Counted from the first letter of the stretch, positions 6,446-14,235 are shown. The stretch is 14,434 bases of DNA from Ruminococcaceae bacterium UBA1438 (GCA_002329285.1 DCTO01000007.1:1-14434), one strand, 5' to 3'. Made by a program: numbers and translations. Notes: generated from the sequence alone by a model not told the origin.

Positions 6446-6715
6446 ATGAGAGCAGTTATAACCGTTGTCGGAAAGGATATGGTTGGTATTCTTGCAAAGG
6501 TTTCAACCATATGCGCAGAAAACGACGTTAATATTATTGAGGTAACACAATCAATTCTTCAGGATATGTTCTGCATGATAATGATGGCTGATGTTTCTGA
6601 ATGCAAACTTCCATTTGCAGAGTTTTCAGACAAGCTTGCGGCGCTTGGTGAGAATAACGGACTTCAGATTCACGTTATGAATGAAGATATCTTTAATTCC
6701 ATGCACAGAATATAG
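6446..6715 (+). CDS. ACT-domain protein, UPF0237 family
   Basis: An 89-residue single ACT domain: [20 protein letters not shown] opens the fold and a central [19 protein letters not shown] strand follows. ACT domains usually bind amino acids or other small ligands and regulate a partner protein. The match is to UPF0237, a stand-alone ACT family. The ATG at 6446 is preceded by GGAGG at a 7-nt spacing; a longer frame beginning at TTG 6398 would start at the transcription start point and lacks a ribosome site. The next gene (UPF0210) begins 11 bp downstream. This pairing recurs in Firmicutes, so the ACT protein probably senses a ligand for or regulates the UPF0210 protein; this is inference. Confidence 0.9.
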   Translation: MRAVITVVGKDMVGILAKVSTICAENDVNIIEVTQSILQDMFCMIMMADVSECKLPFAEFSDKLAALGENNGLQIHVMNEDIFNSMHRI

Positions 6716-6726
6716 GAGCACAAATA

Positions 6727-8082
6727 ATGATTAACACCTTTGATATTCTTGAAACAATCAGGATGATTCAGGATGAATGCCTAGATATAAGAACTATAAC
6801 TATGGGCATTTCCCTTCTTGATTGTGCTGATAAGAACATTGATATAGCCTGTAAAAATGTTTATGATAAAATATGCAGAAAAGCTGAAAAGCTTGTTGCA
6901 ACCGGCGAAGAAATTGAAAAGCAATACGGTATTCCGATTATAAATAAACGAGTTTCGGTTACCCCGATTGCAATGCTTGCCGGAATAAGCGGCGGTGATC
7001 CGGTTAAATATGCGCTTGCCCTTGAAAAGGCCGCGCATACTATCGGGGTTAATTTTATAGGCGGATATTCGGCGCTTGTTCAGAAAGGCTTTTCCGCGGG
7101 AGATCTTGAGCTGATTAATTCAATTCCGCAGGCACTTGCTCAAACTCAGCATCTTTGCTCATCTGTTAACATCGGCTCAACAAAAGCCGGAATTAATATG
7201 GATGCAGTTAAGATTATGGGCCAAAAAGTTAAGGAGGCTGCTGAATTATCTAAGGATAATGACTGTATTGCTGCAGGTAAGCTTGTTGTTTTCTGCAATG
7301 CACCTGAAGATAACCCGTTTATGGCCGGCGCTTTTCACGGCGTATCTGAACCTGATTGCGTTATCAACGTTGGCGTATCCGGCCCGGGAGTTGTTCGCTC
7401 AGCTGTTTCGAAATATCCGGATTTCAATATAAACGAAATTGCAGAGCTTATTAAAAAGACTGCGTTTAAAGTTACCAGAATGGGTCAGCTTGTTGGAGTT
7501 GAAGCATCAAAAAGGCTTGGCGTTCCTTTCGGAATAGTTGATTTATCACTTGCGCCGACACCTGCCGTGGGCGATTCCGTTGCCCATATTCTTGAAGAAA
7601 TCGGGCTTGAAAAATGCGGAGCGCCAGGCACAACAGCTTGCCTTGCAATGCTTAATGATGCTGTTAAAAAAGGTGGTGTGATGGCGTCTTCAAGCGTTGG
7701 CGGCCTTTCAGGAGCATTTATTCCCGTTTCTGAGGATGCCGGCATGATTGATGCCGCAAGATGCGGAGCTCTCACAATTGAAAAGCTTGAGGCAATGACA
7801 GCCGTTTGCTCGGTTGGCCTTGATATGATAGTTATTCCCGGCAACACCACACCGGAAACAATCAGCGGAATAATTGCCGATGAGGCTGCAATAGGAATGA
7901 TTAACGGAAAAACAACAGCTGTCAGAGTTATTCCGGCAATTGGAAAGGATATCGGCGATGAACTTGAATTCGGCGGATTGCTTGGTTCCGGGCCTGTTAT
8001 GAAGGTTAACACTAACTCCCCTGCTAAATTCATCAACAGGGGCGGAAAAATTCCCGCGCCGCTTCATAGCCTTAAAAACTAA
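6727..8082 (+). CDS. UPF0210 (DUF711/PFL-like) protein of unknown function
   Basis: A 451-residue member of UPF0210, also called DUF711 or the PFL-like family. Recognisable stretches include [16 protein letters not shown] near 21-36, [11 protein letters not shown] near 217-227, [16 protein letters not shown] near 299-314, [17 protein letters not shown] near 322-338 and [15 protein letters not shown] near 373-387. The family is thought to share the barrel architecture of glycyl-radical enzymes, but no reaction is established, and I see no canonical C-terminal glycyl-radical motif. AGGAG lies about 9 nt before the ATG. It is the second gene of the operon with the ACT protein and is followed by a clear terminator. 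The family is firm; the activity is unknown. Confidence 0.92.
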   Translation: MINTFDILETIRMIQDECLDIRTITMGISLLDCADKNIDIACKNVYDKICRKAEKLVATGEEIEKQYGIPIINKRVSVTPIAMLAGISGGDPVKYALALEKAAHTIGVNFIGGYSALVQKGFSAGDLELINSIPQALAQTQHLCSSVNIGSTKAGINMDAVKIMGQKVKEAAELSKDNDCIAAGKLVVFCNAPEDNPFMAGAFHGVSEPDCVINVGVSGPGVVRSAVSKYPDFNINEIAELIKKTAFKVTRMGQLVGVEASKRLGVPFGIVDLSLAPTPAVGDSVAHILEEIGLEKCGAPGTTACLAMLNDAVKKGGVMASSSVGGLSGAFIPVSEDAGMIDAARCGALTIEKLEAMTAVCSVGLDMIVIPGNTTPETISGIIADEAAIGMINGKTTAVRVIPAIGKDIGDELEFGGLLGSGPVMKVNTNSPAKFINRGGKIPAPLHSLKN

Positions 8083-8087
8083 ATCTT

Positions 8088-8122
8088 ATGAGTAAAGGCA
8101 AAATGTCTTTACTCATTTTTTT
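8088..8122 (+). terminator. Rho-independent terminator after the UPF0210 gene
   Basis: Arms ATGAGTAAAG (8088-8097) and CTTTACTCAT (8107-8116) form a 10-bp stem with a 9-nt loop, followed by a run of seven T (8116-8122). It starts 5 bp after the UPF0210 stop codon. Confidence 0.9.
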
Positions 8123-8154
8123 ATAAAAAATAAGGCTCGGAATTCCGAGCCTTA
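8123..8154 (-). terminator. Rho-independent terminator of the Lys/Ala-rich protein gene
   Basis: A perfect palindrome: arms TAAGGCTCGG (8131-8140) and CCGAGCCTTA (8145-8154) around AATT. On the minus strand a T-rich tail TTTTTTATA follows. It lies 5 bp past the stop codon at 8160 and is back-to-back with the plus-strand terminator. Confidence 0.88.
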
Positions 8155-8159
8155 AAATA

Positions 8160-9011
8160 TTAATCAAAAATAATATCAGTGTCATTAAAGGTTAAAGGTT
8201 CATACTTTCCGTTATTGTTTACATAGCAAGCAGAAAGCTTAACCGAAACTGCAAATGTTTTTCCTGAACAAGAGAAAACATAACAATCAGCATTATTAAC
8301 AACAACCATCTGATTATTATAAGTTATTGCAGAACTGCTGACATCAGAAGAATAGCCGATTGTTTTATAGTTATCATGAATAACCTGTTGCAGATAAACC
8401 TTTGCGTCTGAAATGCTGTAATCCGGCGTTGTTGTGATTTCGTGAGGATTGGAATATCCCTCATAATCATAAACCTTTGCTTCATCACTAACGGTTGTTT
8501 CCTCATTAACAGGAATGAAGGTTGGAACATACTTAAACCACATAATGATAAAGTAAATCATAAACCAAATAAGAAGAATCAATATGATCATCTTAAAAAT
8601 CTTTTTCTTCTTATTCTCGGTGAGAACAACCTCATCTTTTTCAGGAACAGCAAGCGGAACAAAAGGAACGCCTTTCTTTGCAGCCTTCTTCTCAAGCTTT
8701 GCATTCTTTTTATTTATTTTTTTAACATATGAGTCATAAGCTTTATCATTTGCCTTAATTGCTTTAAGCTCTGACTTTGACTTATATTCATCTATTGCAG
8801 GAATGGTAGCAGCTGTAAATTCAGCACCTTTAGAAGCGGCTTTCTTTGCTCCCTTTTCGTTCTTTTTGGTAGTTTCCTTTACAAACTTATCGTAATCCTT
8901 TGCATGCTTTTTTTCAGCTTTAGCGGCAGCCTTCTGGGCTGATTTTTCAGCCTTTGCGGCTTTCTTTTCAGCCTTAGCTTCCTTTTTTGCAAGCTTTGAT
9001 TCTTTACTCAA
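8160..9011 (-). CDS. Lys/Ala-rich single-pass membrane protein with internal duplication, unknown function
   Basis: I do not recognise this 283-residue protein. Residues 1-37 are a KxAKKEAKAEKKAAK-like, highly charged helical or coiled-coil stretch. Two 39-residue repeats follow, about 38-76 and 90-128; both read KxYDx(F/Y)VK, then KKNxK, KKAA, KG, F, P and DE, with about 19 identities in 39 by hand alignment. A run of Lys (134-137) leads into one hydrophobic segment (about 139-159), and then a 124-residue domain with three cysteines. The positive-inside rule puts the basic part in the cytoplasm and the C-terminal domain outside. The start is TTG (9009-9011): the next Met is residue 141, and AAGGAGGG sits 7 nt upstream. 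It is monocistronic, with its own promoter and terminator. The basic region could bind nucleic acid or an acidic protein; that is speculation. Confidence 0.75.
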   Translation of the reverse strand: MSKESKLAKKEAKAEKKAAKAEKSAQKAAAKAEKKHAKDYDKFVKETTKKNEKGAKKAASKGAEFTAATIPAIDEYKSKSELKAIKANDKAYDSYVKKINKKNAKLEKKAAKKGVPFVPLAVPEKDEVVLTENKKKKIFKMIILILLIWFMIYFIIMWFKYVPTFIPVNEETTVSDEAKVYDYEGYSNPHEITTTPDYSISDAKVYLQQVIHDNYKTIGYSSDVSSSAITYNNQMVVVNNADCYVFSCSGKTFAVSVKLSACYVNNNGKYEPLTFNDTDIIFD

Positions 9012-9018
9012 GGCAGTA

Positions 9019-9026
9019 CCCTCCTT
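9019..9026 (-). promoter_or_regulatory. Strong ribosome binding site fixing a TTG start
   Basis: AAGGAGGG on the minus strand lies 7 nt before TTG 9011. It decides the start codon of the Lys/Ala-rich protein, which has no usable ATG in its N-terminal half. Confidence 0.85.
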
Positions 9027-9041
9027 ATAAAATCTGTATTA

Positions 9042-9070
9042 AGTATAACATTATTAAAATCAAATTTCAA
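9042..9070 (-). promoter_or_regulatory. Sigma-A promoter of the Lys/Ala-rich protein gene
   Basis: On the minus strand, TTGAAA (9065-9070), a 17-bp spacer and TATACT (9042-9047), with TGT just before the -10. The predicted start is near 9035, about 24 nt before the TTG start. Confidence 0.78.
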
Positions 9071-9158
9071 CAAAAAAATTAAATTTAATAAGTAAAAATA
9101 TGAACAATTTGTAAAAAAATTACTTCTGATTCTTGTTATATATTATAAATTTAATTCT

Positions 9159-9199
9159 GTAATAATATGTTAATTGATTATTACAATCCAATATGTTAA
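9159..9199 (+). repeat. Overlapping inverted and direct repeats upstream of rnfC (possible operators)
   Basis: GTAATAAT (9159-9166) and ATTATTAC (9177-9184) form an inverted repeat with a 10-bp spacer. AATATGTTAA occurs twice, at 9164-9173 and 9190-9199, 26 bp apart. The second copy ends 2 bp before the likely -10 box. The region is very AT-rich, so chance repeats are possible. Confidence 0.4.
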
Positions 9200-9207
9200 A
9201 ATATAAT
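9181..9207 (+). promoter_or_regulatory. Probable promoter of the rnf operon
   Basis: A perfect TATAAT (9202-9207) lies 31 bp before the rnfC start codon. The best -35 is TTACAA (9181-9186) at a short 15-bp spacing, so the promoter may be weak or need an activator. Transcription would start near 9214. Confidence 0.5.
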
Positions 9208-9238
9208 AGCATTATTCTATGAAAGGAATACGTTTAAG

Positions 9239-10564
9239 ATGGGGCTTAAAACATTCAAAAGAGGCGTTCATCCCTTTGGCGGAAAAGAAATAACAAAGGA
9301 TTGCCCGATTGTTATTCTTGACGCTGAGGATATTATGGTTTATCCGTTAAGTCAAAATCTCGGCGCACCTTCAAAGGCAATTGTAAAAAAAGGAGATCAT
9401 GTCCTTATGGGACAGATGATTGCAGAAGCAGGCGGCTTTATCGGAGCACCGATTTTCAGCTCAGTTTCAGGTGAGGTTACAGCAATTGAAAAACGGCTCA
9501 CAGCAAACGGAAGCAAGGTCGACAGCATTGTAATTAAGAATGATCACCTTAATGAAAAAGTTGAAGGCTTCGGTAAAGAAAGGAAGCTTGAGGATTTATC
9601 CGATGCTGAAATTGTTGAAGCAGTTAAAAATGCCGGTGTTGTTGGTCTTGGAGGAGCAGGCTTTCCTACCTACGTTAAGCTTTCTCCAAAAAATAAAAAT
9701 GATATTGACACGGTTATAATTAACGGCGCAGAATGCGAACCATATCTAACTTCGGATTACAGGCTTCTGATTGAAAAGCCGGAAGAAATTCTTATGGGGA
9801 CACAAGCAATTCTTAAAATCTTCCCCAATGCAAAAGCTATTATAGGCATTGAGGATAATAAGCCGGAGGCAATTGACATTATGACGAGAATTGCTCGGAT
9901 TGATGACAGAATTGACGTTTGCGTTCTTAAAACCAAATACCCACAAGGCGGAGAAAGACAGCTTATCTATGCCGTAACAGGCCGTAAGATTCATTCAAAA
10001 ATGCTTCCTGCTGATAAGGGATGCATCGTTGATAATGTCGGAACTGTATTTGCAATATATGAGGCTGTGTATAAAAATATACCGCTCATACATAATATTG
10101 TAACCGTCACAGGCGAAGCTGTAAATAAAGGCGCAAATTATGACGTTCCCCTTGGTGTTAATCACAGATATATTCTTGAAAGCGCAGGCGGCGCAAAAGA
10201 AACCGCTGTTAAGTTTATTTCCGGCGGACCTATGATGGGAATTGCAATGGGTAATATTGATGTTCCTACTGTTAAAACAACATCATCAATTCTTGTTTTT
10301 GAAAAGGATGATGTTGCAGATGCAATTGAAACAAATTGCATTCACTGCGGAAGATGCGTTAAGGCGTGCCCGCAGTCACTTGTTCCCCAGCTGATAGGAC
10401 AGGCAATGAAAAAGCAAAACGTTGCCGAATTTGAAAAGCTTGGCGGAATGGAATGCATTGAATGCGGCTCATGCGCTTATGTTTGCCCGGCAAAAATTCC
10501 GCTTACTCAGATGTTCAAACTCAGAAGAGTAAAAGTTCGTGAAGAAAAAGCAAAGCAAGGCTGA
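9239..10564 (+). CDS. rnfC: Rnf complex subunit C (NADH-side Fe-S flavoprotein)
   Basis: RnfC is the peripheral subunit through which the Rnf complex meets NAD(H). The 441-residue product is full length for the clostridial form. It has an N-terminal barrel-sandwich part (about 35-105), the Complex I 51-kDa-like nucleotide/FMN region with GLGGAGFPT at 136-144, NGAECEPYLTSD at 162-173 and KYPQGGE at 233-239, and an SLBB-like part. Two 4Fe-4S motifs follow: Cys367/370/373/377 and Cys406/409/412/416. The ATG has AAAGGA about 11 nt upstream, a slightly long spacing. It is the first gene of the rnfCDGEAB operon; rnfD starts 21 bp downstream. It lacks the long Lys-rich C-terminal tail of proteobacterial RnfC. 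Confidence 0.97.
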   Translation: MGLKTFKRGVHPFGGKEITKDCPIVILDAEDIMVYPLSQNLGAPSKAIVKKGDHVLMGQMIAEAGGFIGAPIFSSVSGEVTAIEKRLTANGSKVDSIVIKNDHLNEKVEGFGKERKLEDLSDAEIVEAVKNAGVVGLGGAGFPTYVKLSPKNKNDIDTVIINGAECEPYLTSDYRLLIEKPEEILMGTQAILKIFPNAKAIIGIEDNKPEAIDIMTRIARIDDRIDVCVLKTKYPQGGERQLIYAVTGRKIHSKMLPADKGCIVDNVGTVFAIYEAVYKNIPLIHNIVTVTGEAVNKGANYDVPLGVNHRYILESAGGAKETAVKFISGGPMMGIAMGNIDVPTVKTTSSILVFEKDDVADAIETNCIHCGRCVKACPQSLVPQLIGQAMKKQNVAEFEKLGGMECIECGSCAYVCPAKIPLTQMFKLRRVKVREEKAKQG

Positions 10565-10585
10565 TGAGAGGAGGTAAATTTTAAT

Positions 10586-11542
10586 ATGTATAATGTTTCA
10601 ATATCTCCTCATGTGAGAGATAAAAGCTCAACGCAAAAGATTATGATTGACGTTGCAATCGCCCTAATTCCGACTTTGGCTTTCGGCATTTTCAACTTTG
10701 GTCTGAATTCATTGTTACTGATTATTGTTAGTGCGGTCAGCTGCGTTGCATTTGAGGCCGGATATGAATATCTGACAAAAAGGCCGATAACCGTTTTTGA
10801 TGGCAGCGCTCTTGTAACCGGCTTAATTCTTGCGGTTAACCTTCCCCCTACTGCAACGTGGTGGATGGTTTTAATCGGAGCGGCATTTGCAATTTTGGTT
10901 GTTAAAATGCTTTTTGGCGGTTTGGGGCAAAACTTTATGAATCCTGCTCTCGCCGGACGCTGCTTCCTTATGATTTCTTTCACCCAGAGGATGACTGATT
11001 TTGAGATTGGCGCCATTTCAGGAGCAACGCCTCTTGCTTCTATCAGAAATGGTGAAACAGTTGATTTATTTACTTTGTTTATTGGTAATCACGGAGGTTG
11101 TATCGGCGAGGTTAGCGCTTTGGCAATTTTGATTGGAGCAGCCTATCTTATGATAAAAAAGGTTGTTTCGCCAAGAATTCCGTTTACATACATTATTTCA
11201 ACAATTGCAATTATTGCTATTATTCGTCTTATTCAGGGCGAAGGTTTTGATTTAAATTATCTGTTAATGCAATTGCTTTCCGGCGGATTACTTGTCGGCG
11301 CATTCTTTATGGCAACCGATTATGTTACAAGCCCGATTACTTCAAGCGGTCAGATTTTATTTGCTCTTGTTATCGGACTGCTTACTGCCCTGTTCAGAAC
11401 TCTCGGCTCAACGGCAGAGGGCGTTTCTTATTCAATTATAATCGGCAATCTTCTTGTTCCGCTTATTGAAAAGATAACCGTTCCGCATCCTTTTGGATGT
11501 TCGGAAATAATGAAATTCAGAGGGGGCAGGAAAAATGGCTAA
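10586..11542 (+). CDS. rnfD: Rnf complex subunit D (flavinylated membrane subunit)
   Basis: RnfD is an NqrB-like integral membrane subunit carrying covalent FMN and probably forming the ion path. The 318-residue product has multiple hydrophobic segments. Conserved blocks are DGSALVTGLILAVNLPPTA at 72-90 and GGLGQNFMNPALAGR at 111-125. The flavinylation motif SGAT is at 145-148, with Thr148 expected to bear FMN attached by ApbE, which is not in this window. A strong AGGAGG ribosome site precedes the ATG. Its end overlaps the start of rnfG by 8 bp, implying translational coupling. Confidence 0.97.
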   Translation: MYNVSISPHVRDKSSTQKIMIDVAIALIPTLAFGIFNFGLNSLLLIIVSAVSCVAFEAGYEYLTKRPITVFDGSALVTGLILAVNLPPTATWWMVLIGAAFAILVVKMLFGGLGQNFMNPALAGRCFLMISFTQRMTDFEIGAISGATPLASIRNGETVDLFTLFIGNHGGCIGEVSALAILIGAAYLMIKKVVSPRIPFTYIISTIAIIAIIRLIQGEGFDLNYLLMQLLSGGLLVGAFFMATDYVTSPITSSGQILFALVIGLLTALFRTLGSTAEGVSYSIIIGNLLVPLIEKITVPHPFGCSEIMKFRGGRKNG

Positions 11543-12146
11543 AGATAAATCAAACGCATTTAAGAACATAATTGTTCTGTTTGTTGTTGCATTAATCTCC
11601 GTTTCAATTCTTGCTGTACTTAACCAGATTACTGCTGATCCGATAATGATAGCAGAAGCAAACGCTAAAACGGCGATTTATAAGAATGTTTTTTCTGATG
11701 CAGCTGATATAGTTGAAAGCGAGGATATTAATTCCCTTCTTGAAACATATACCACTGAAAATTCTGATATTTCAACAAATGCTGCTCTTGAAGCAAAGGA
11801 TGCCGGCGGAAATATAATCGGCTATGTTATTGACGCAACATCGCCAAACGGCTATGGCGGAGATGTTCAGATAGCAATCGGTATTACTGACGACGGAACA
11901 ATTACAGCTTTTTCGGTTATTTCAGCAAGTGAAACACCCGGTCTTGGTGCAAAAGCCACAGAAAACGAATTTTCTTCGCAATTCAGCGGTTTATCAGCAC
12001 AAGAAATCACCTATTCAAAAACTGGCGCAAATCGTAATAATAATGAAATTGACGCTATCAGTGGCGCAACAATAACAACAAATGCTGTTACCGAAGCCGT
12101 TAATGAGGCAATCACATTTTATAACAACGCATTGAAGGGAGAGTGA
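11535..12146 (+). CDS. rnfG: Rnf complex subunit G (FMN-binding)
   Basis: RnfG is an extracytoplasmic electron carrier anchored by one membrane helix and holding covalent FMN. The 203-residue protein has a hydrophobic anchor at about 11-29. The FMN-binding domain follows, with YGGD at 107-110, ETPGLGAK at 133-140 and the attachment motif SGATITT at 176-182 (Thr179). The ATG overlaps the end of rnfD, with AGGGGG of the rnfD 3' end acting as ribosome site. Length and motif positions fit the family. Confidence 0.96.
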   Translation: MAKDKSNAFKNIIVLFVVALISVSILAVLNQITADPIMIAEANAKTAIYKNVFSDAADIVESEDINSLLETYTTENSDISTNAALEAKDAGGNIIGYVIDATSPNGYGGDVQIAIGITDDGTITAFSVISASETPGLGAKATENEFSSQFSGLSAQEITYSKTGANRNNNEIDAISGATITTNAVTEAVNEAITFYNNALKGE

Positions 12147-12151
12147 GATAT

Positions 12152-12841
12152 ATGAAAGGTATTACAGAAAGACTCTATAACGGAATTGTTAAAGAGAATC
12201 CGACTTTTGTGCTTATGCTCGGCATGTGTCCCACTCTTGCGGTAACCACAAGCGCAAAAAACGGCCTTGGAATGGGTGCGGCAACTATGGTTGTTTTGAT
12301 TCTTTCAAACTTTATGATATCTGTTTTAAGGAAAATTATTCCTGACGCTGTTCGTGTTCCGGTTTATATTACAATAATCGCTTCATTCGTAACGGTTATT
12401 GAAATGGTTATGCATGCTTATGTTAAATCGCTTTATGACAGCCTCGGAATTTTCATTCCCCTTATTGTTGTTAACTGCATAATTCTCGGCAGAGCGGAAT
12501 CATATGCAAATAAGCATAACCCCCTGCTTTCAATCTTTGATGGTGTTGGTATTGGATTAGGCTTTACAATCGGATTAACAACAATTGGAATAATCAGAGA
12601 GCTTCTTGGAAACGGCACGATTTTTGGTTTAAAGATTATGCCTGATGCATATGAGCCTATCTCAATCTTTGTTATGGCTCCCGGCGCATTTTTTATTCTT
12701 GCAATGCTTTGCGCAATTCAGAATAAGCTGAAGCTCAAGGGCGCAAACCGCCATGTTAAAGGCAACGGCGTATGCGGCGGAGATTGCTCATCCTGCCCTA
12801 TGAATGAAGTTGAGGAAAAGGAGGCAACGAATAATGGCTAA
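12152..12841 (+). CDS. rnfE: Rnf complex subunit E (membrane), with Cys-rich tail
   Basis: RnfE is a NqrD-like integral membrane subunit that pairs with RnfA; together they hold an Fe-S centre in the membrane. The 229-residue product begins MKGITERLYNGIVKENP, typical of the family. It has Cys26 in GMCPTLA and Cys109 in VVNCIILG, the positions matching the cluster ligands known from Rnf structures. About six hydrophobic segments are visible. The C-terminus adds a hydrophilic tail with three closely spaced cysteines (CGGDCSSC). ATG 12152 is preferred over the upstream GTG 12143, which overlaps the rnfG stop, because the GGGAG site is correctly spaced for the ATG. Its end overlaps rnfA by 8 bp. 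Confidence 0.95.
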   Translation: MKGITERLYNGIVKENPTFVLMLGMCPTLAVTTSAKNGLGMGAATMVVLILSNFMISVLRKIIPDAVRVPVYITIIASFVTVIEMVMHAYVKSLYDSLGIFIPLIVVNCIILGRAESYANKHNPLLSIFDGVGIGLGFTIGLTTIGIIRELLGNGTIFGLKIMPDAYEPISIFVMAPGAFFILAMLCAIQNKLKLKGANRHVKGNGVCGGDCSSCPMNEVEEKEATNNG

Positions 12842-13415
12842 CACTTTATTTTTAGTTTTGATTTCAACTGCGTTAATTAATAACGTTGTTCTCTCGCAAT
12901 TCCTCGGTATTTGTCCGTTTCTCGGCGTTTCCAAAAGCGTTAAAACAGCCGGAGGTATGGGCGGAGCGGTAATATTTGTTATTACCCTTTCTTCAATGGT
13001 TGCTTCACTAATATACAGCAAAATACTTGTTCCTTATAATCTTACTTATCTTAAAACCATAGTGTTTATTATGGTTATCGCATTTCTTGTTCAGCTTGTT
13101 GAGCTGTTTCTTAAAAAGTTTGTTCCTCCGCTTTACAAAGCGCTTGGAGTATACTTGCCGCTAATTACAACAAACTGTGCCGTACTTGGTGTAGCACTAA
13201 CAAATGTTCAGAAGGATTATGATTTTTTGACAAGCGTTGTTTCAGGATTTGGCACAGCAGTCGGCTTTTGCATTTCAATTGTTATTATGGCCGGCATCCG
13301 TGAGAAAACCGAGAAAAACGACTTTCCTTCTGCGTTCAAAGGAACTCCGGCTGTGCTTTTAACAGCTTGTCTTATGTCCATAGCCTTCTACGGTTTTGGC
13401 GTATTACCGAAATAA
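12834..13415 (+). CDS. rnfA: Rnf complex subunit A (membrane)
   Basis: RnfA is the NqrE-like partner of RnfE in the membrane core. The 193-residue product starts MANTLFLVLISTALINNVVL. It has Cys27 in LGICPFLG and Cys115 in TTNCAVLG, the mirror-image pair to those of RnfE, expected to share the intramembrane Fe-S centre. About six hydrophobic helices are seen, with RnfA inverted relative to RnfE. AAGGAGG lies 9 nt before the ATG; a longer frame from 12804 is only rnfE sequence in another phase. The next gene, rnfB, begins 12 bp downstream. Confidence 0.97.
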   Translation: MANTLFLVLISTALINNVVLSQFLGICPFLGVSKSVKTAGGMGGAVIFVITLSSMVASLIYSKILVPYNLTYLKTIVFIMVIAFLVQLVELFLKKFVPPLYKALGVYLPLITTNCAVLGVALTNVQKDYDFLTSVVSGFGTAVGFCISIVIMAGIREKTEKNDFPSAFKGTPAVLLTACLMSIAFYGFGVLPK

Positions 13416-13427
13416 GGAGGGCTGATT

Positions 13428-14228
13428 ATGAACACTGTTGAGATTATAACCGCTATTATTGTTATTGCAATAATAGCCCTCATAATAGGAATAATTCTTT
13501 CTATTGCTGAAAAGGTATTTAAGGTTGAGGTGGACGAAAAAGAGGTTGCAATCAGAGAAGAGCTTCCCGGATCCAACTGCGGCGGATGCGGCTTTGCAGG
13601 ATGTGACGCGCTTGCTGCTGCAATAGCAAAGGGCGAAGCGCCTGTATCAGGTTGTCCCGTAGGCGGTCAGCCTGTTGCAGAAAAGATTGCAGAGATTATG
13701 GGGCAAGAGGTTGGAGAAATTGAACGCAAGGTTGCCTATGTAAAGTGCGACGGTTTTTGCGATAATCGCGAAACTGATTATAATTACTTTGGAATTGACG
13801 ACTGCGTATATGCAGCGAAAATGCCTGGTTCAAGCCCGTATGCATGCAAATTCGGTTGCCTCGGCTTCGGCTCTTGTGTTAAGGTCTGCGACCAACAAGC
13901 ATTACGTATAATTGATAAAAAGGCCGTTGTTGATGAAAATCTGTGCATAGCCTGCGGAAAATGCCTTAAAGTGTGTCCTCACAATTTGATTGAGCTTATT
14001 CCAGCAGACAGCAAATTCAGGGTTCAATGCTCATCAGAGGCAAAGGGCAAGGAAGTTAAAAACGCATGCACATCCGGCTGTATTGGCTGTTCGCTTTGCG
14101 TTAAAAACTGCCCAAGCGATGCAATTATTTTTGATAATAATATCGCAAAGATTGATTATTCAAAATGCATTCAATGTGGCACTTGCGCCGAAAAATGCCC
14201 CGCTAAAATCATTAAAGTTTATAATTAA
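13428..14228 (+). CDS. rnfB: Rnf complex subunit B (ferredoxin-side multi-cluster protein)
   Basis: RnfB receives electrons from reduced ferredoxin. The 266-residue protein has one N-terminal membrane helix (about 5-26). The characteristic CGGCGFAGCDA region follows (Cys51/54/59, with Cys76). A middle region has Cys107/111/126 and Cys140/144/150/154. Three ferredoxin-type clusters come next: Cys173/176/179/183, Cys218/221/224/228 and Cys247/250/253/257. The third cluster motif, at the extreme C-terminus, makes it longer in cluster content than simple two-cluster proteobacterial RnfB, as in other clostridia. GGAGGG precedes the ATG. It is the last gene of the operon, directly followed by a terminator. 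Confidence 0.97.
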   Translation: MNTVEIITAIIVIAIIALIIGIILSIAEKVFKVEVDEKEVAIREELPGSNCGGCGFAGCDALAAAIAKGEAPVSGCPVGGQPVAEKIAEIMGQEVGEIERKVAYVKCDGFCDNRETDYNYFGIDDCVYAAKMPGSSPYACKFGCLGFGSCVKVCDQQALRIIDKKAVVDENLCIACGKCLKVCPHNLIELIPADSKFRVQCSSEAKGKEVKNACTSGCIGCSLCVKNCPSDAIIFDNNIAKIDYSKCIQCGTCAEKCPAKIIKVYN

Positions 14229-14235
14229 AAAAATC

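Noticed and set aside
7485..8036. 183-residue antisense open frame in the UPF0210 gene
   Set aside because: It is a Pro/Ser/Ile-rich shadow of the conserved gene, with no ribosome site or recognisable domain.
9071..9238. Riboswitch or T-box leader before rnfC
   Set aside because: The region is AT-rich with no conserved leader elements or terminator hairpin, and the likely transcript leader is only about 25 nt.
12804..12833. N-terminal extension of RnfA from 12804
   Set aside because: It is the end of rnfE read in another frame (a Lys/Arg-rich peptide); AAGGAGG and the family N-terminus MANTLFLVLIS fix the start at 12834.
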